Source: Candidatus Zixiibacteriota bacterium (GTDB lineage Bacteria > Zixibacteria > MSB-5A5 > GN15 > PGXB01). Taken from it: a stretch of 5,398 nucleotides of DNA. Shown in pieces: positions 5,172 through 5,398 of this stretch. The notes beneath the pieces were generated by a model, which searched no databases, was not told the origin of the DNA, and saw only the letters and a program-made list of their open reading frames with translations. A program made the translations under genes and the position numbers. Position 1 is the stretch's first letter. The number at the start of each line of letters is the position of its first letter. Location: positions 1-5,398 of the forward strand of contig JAUVBC010000179.1 in assembly GCA_030591405.1 (NCBI GenBank). Reading direction: 5' to 3'.

Positions 5172-5398
5172 GTGGCCAACCGATTCTACTCTCACTGGCT
5201 TGACCATATATTCTGTTGCACTCTGAGGAGCCTTTTTCACAACCCCAGGAAAATTCTGGCGAATTTCATCAGACCAGGAATGACAGTTCTTGATATTGGT
5301 TTTGGAAACGGTTATTTCAGTCTCGGAATGGCTCGGATGGTGGGACCAGACGGACACGTTATCTGTGTTGAGACAGAATACGATAAAATTGAATCCCT
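5172..5398 (+). CDS. Second class I SAM-dependent methyltransferase, 3'-truncated by window edge
   Basis: Seventy-five full codons are visible from a GTG start, open to the window end. The product begins with an aromatic segment (NRFYSHWLDHIFCC, 3-16), then LRSLFHNPRKIL (18-29). The SAM-binding core follows: RPGMTVLDIGFGNGYFSLGM (34-53) contains motif I, and GPDGHVICVE (58-67) contains strand beta-2 ending in the acidic Glu67 expected to bind the SAM ribose. The order of a short aromatic N-terminus, a NPxKIL helix and PGMTVLDIG resembles a family of small bacterial and archaeal methyltransferases of unassigned substrate (recalled from family patterns, not checked). The N-terminus is not strongly hydrophobic enough to call a membrane segment. 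Position 41 bases after the first methyltransferase, with its own strong ribosome binding site, suggests a two-gene operon. The two proteins share only general motif-I similarity in the visible part, so they are not an obvious recent duplication. Confidence 0.82.
   Translation, partial: MANRFYSHWLDHIFCCTLRSLFHNPRKILANFIRPGMTVLDIGFGNGYFSLGMARMVGPDGHVICVETEYDKIES

Noticed and set aside
5103..5357. An 84-codon open frame on the minus strand overlapping the two methyltransferase genes.
   Set aside because: It is antisense to coding sequence with clear SAM-binding motifs, and it has no ribosome binding site or recognisable protein features.
1..5398. CRISPR array, insertion sequence, or direct repeat of the tRNA 3' end marking an integrated element.
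   Set aside because: I saw no spaced direct repeats, no transposase or integrase, and no second copy of the tRNA 3' end by eye.

Overview
The window looks like a bacterial chromosome segment of moderate, somewhat AT-rich composition. Standard start codons, strong AAGGAG-type ribosome binding sites, intrinsic terminators and consensus sigma-70-like promoters are all visible. The mix of a prolyl oligopeptidase, a stand-alone HPr kinase/phosphorylase and a secreted double-PDZ protein would fit a diderm (Gram-negative-type) lineage, perhaps in the FCB/Zixibacteria neighbourhood. That placement is a low-confidence inference: nothing in the window is a phylogenetic marker good enough to settle it.

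Layout. Bases 1-1712 (+) hold the 3' four fifths or so of a prolyl oligopeptidase gene whose start lies before the window. It runs convergently into hprK (1787-2755, -), and the two share a hairpin with T-runs on both sides (1738-1767) that can terminate both. Upstream of hprK on the same strand is a gene for an exported protein with two PDZ domains (2885-3865, -). It ends in its own terminator (2812-2843). The hprK promoter (2782-2810) begins at the very next base after that terminator's U-tract, so the two minus-strand genes look adjacent but separately transcribed.

Bases 3866-4132 form a divergent control region. It contains a near-perfect promoter (TTGACA, 16 bp, TATAAT) driving tRNA-Asn(GUU) at 4133-4205 (+), an AT-only inverted repeat just upstream of that promoter, and a perfect 10-bp hairpin in the tRNA leader. 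Bases 4206-4467 are non-coding and hold several inverted repeats, including a possible terminator for the tRNA. Two tandem plus-strand class I SAM-dependent methyltransferase genes follow: a complete one (4468-5130) and one cut by the window end (5172-5398). The second starts at GTG with a strong ribosome binding site.

The window is mostly ordinary housekeeping and accessory sequence. I found no convincing new multi-gene system. The points most worth a second look are the structured leader of the tRNA-Asn gene, the altered serine motif (GGSGGG rather than GGSNGG) of the prolyl oligopeptidase, the secreted PDZ-only protein, and the two methyltransferases of unknown substrate beside the tRNA.
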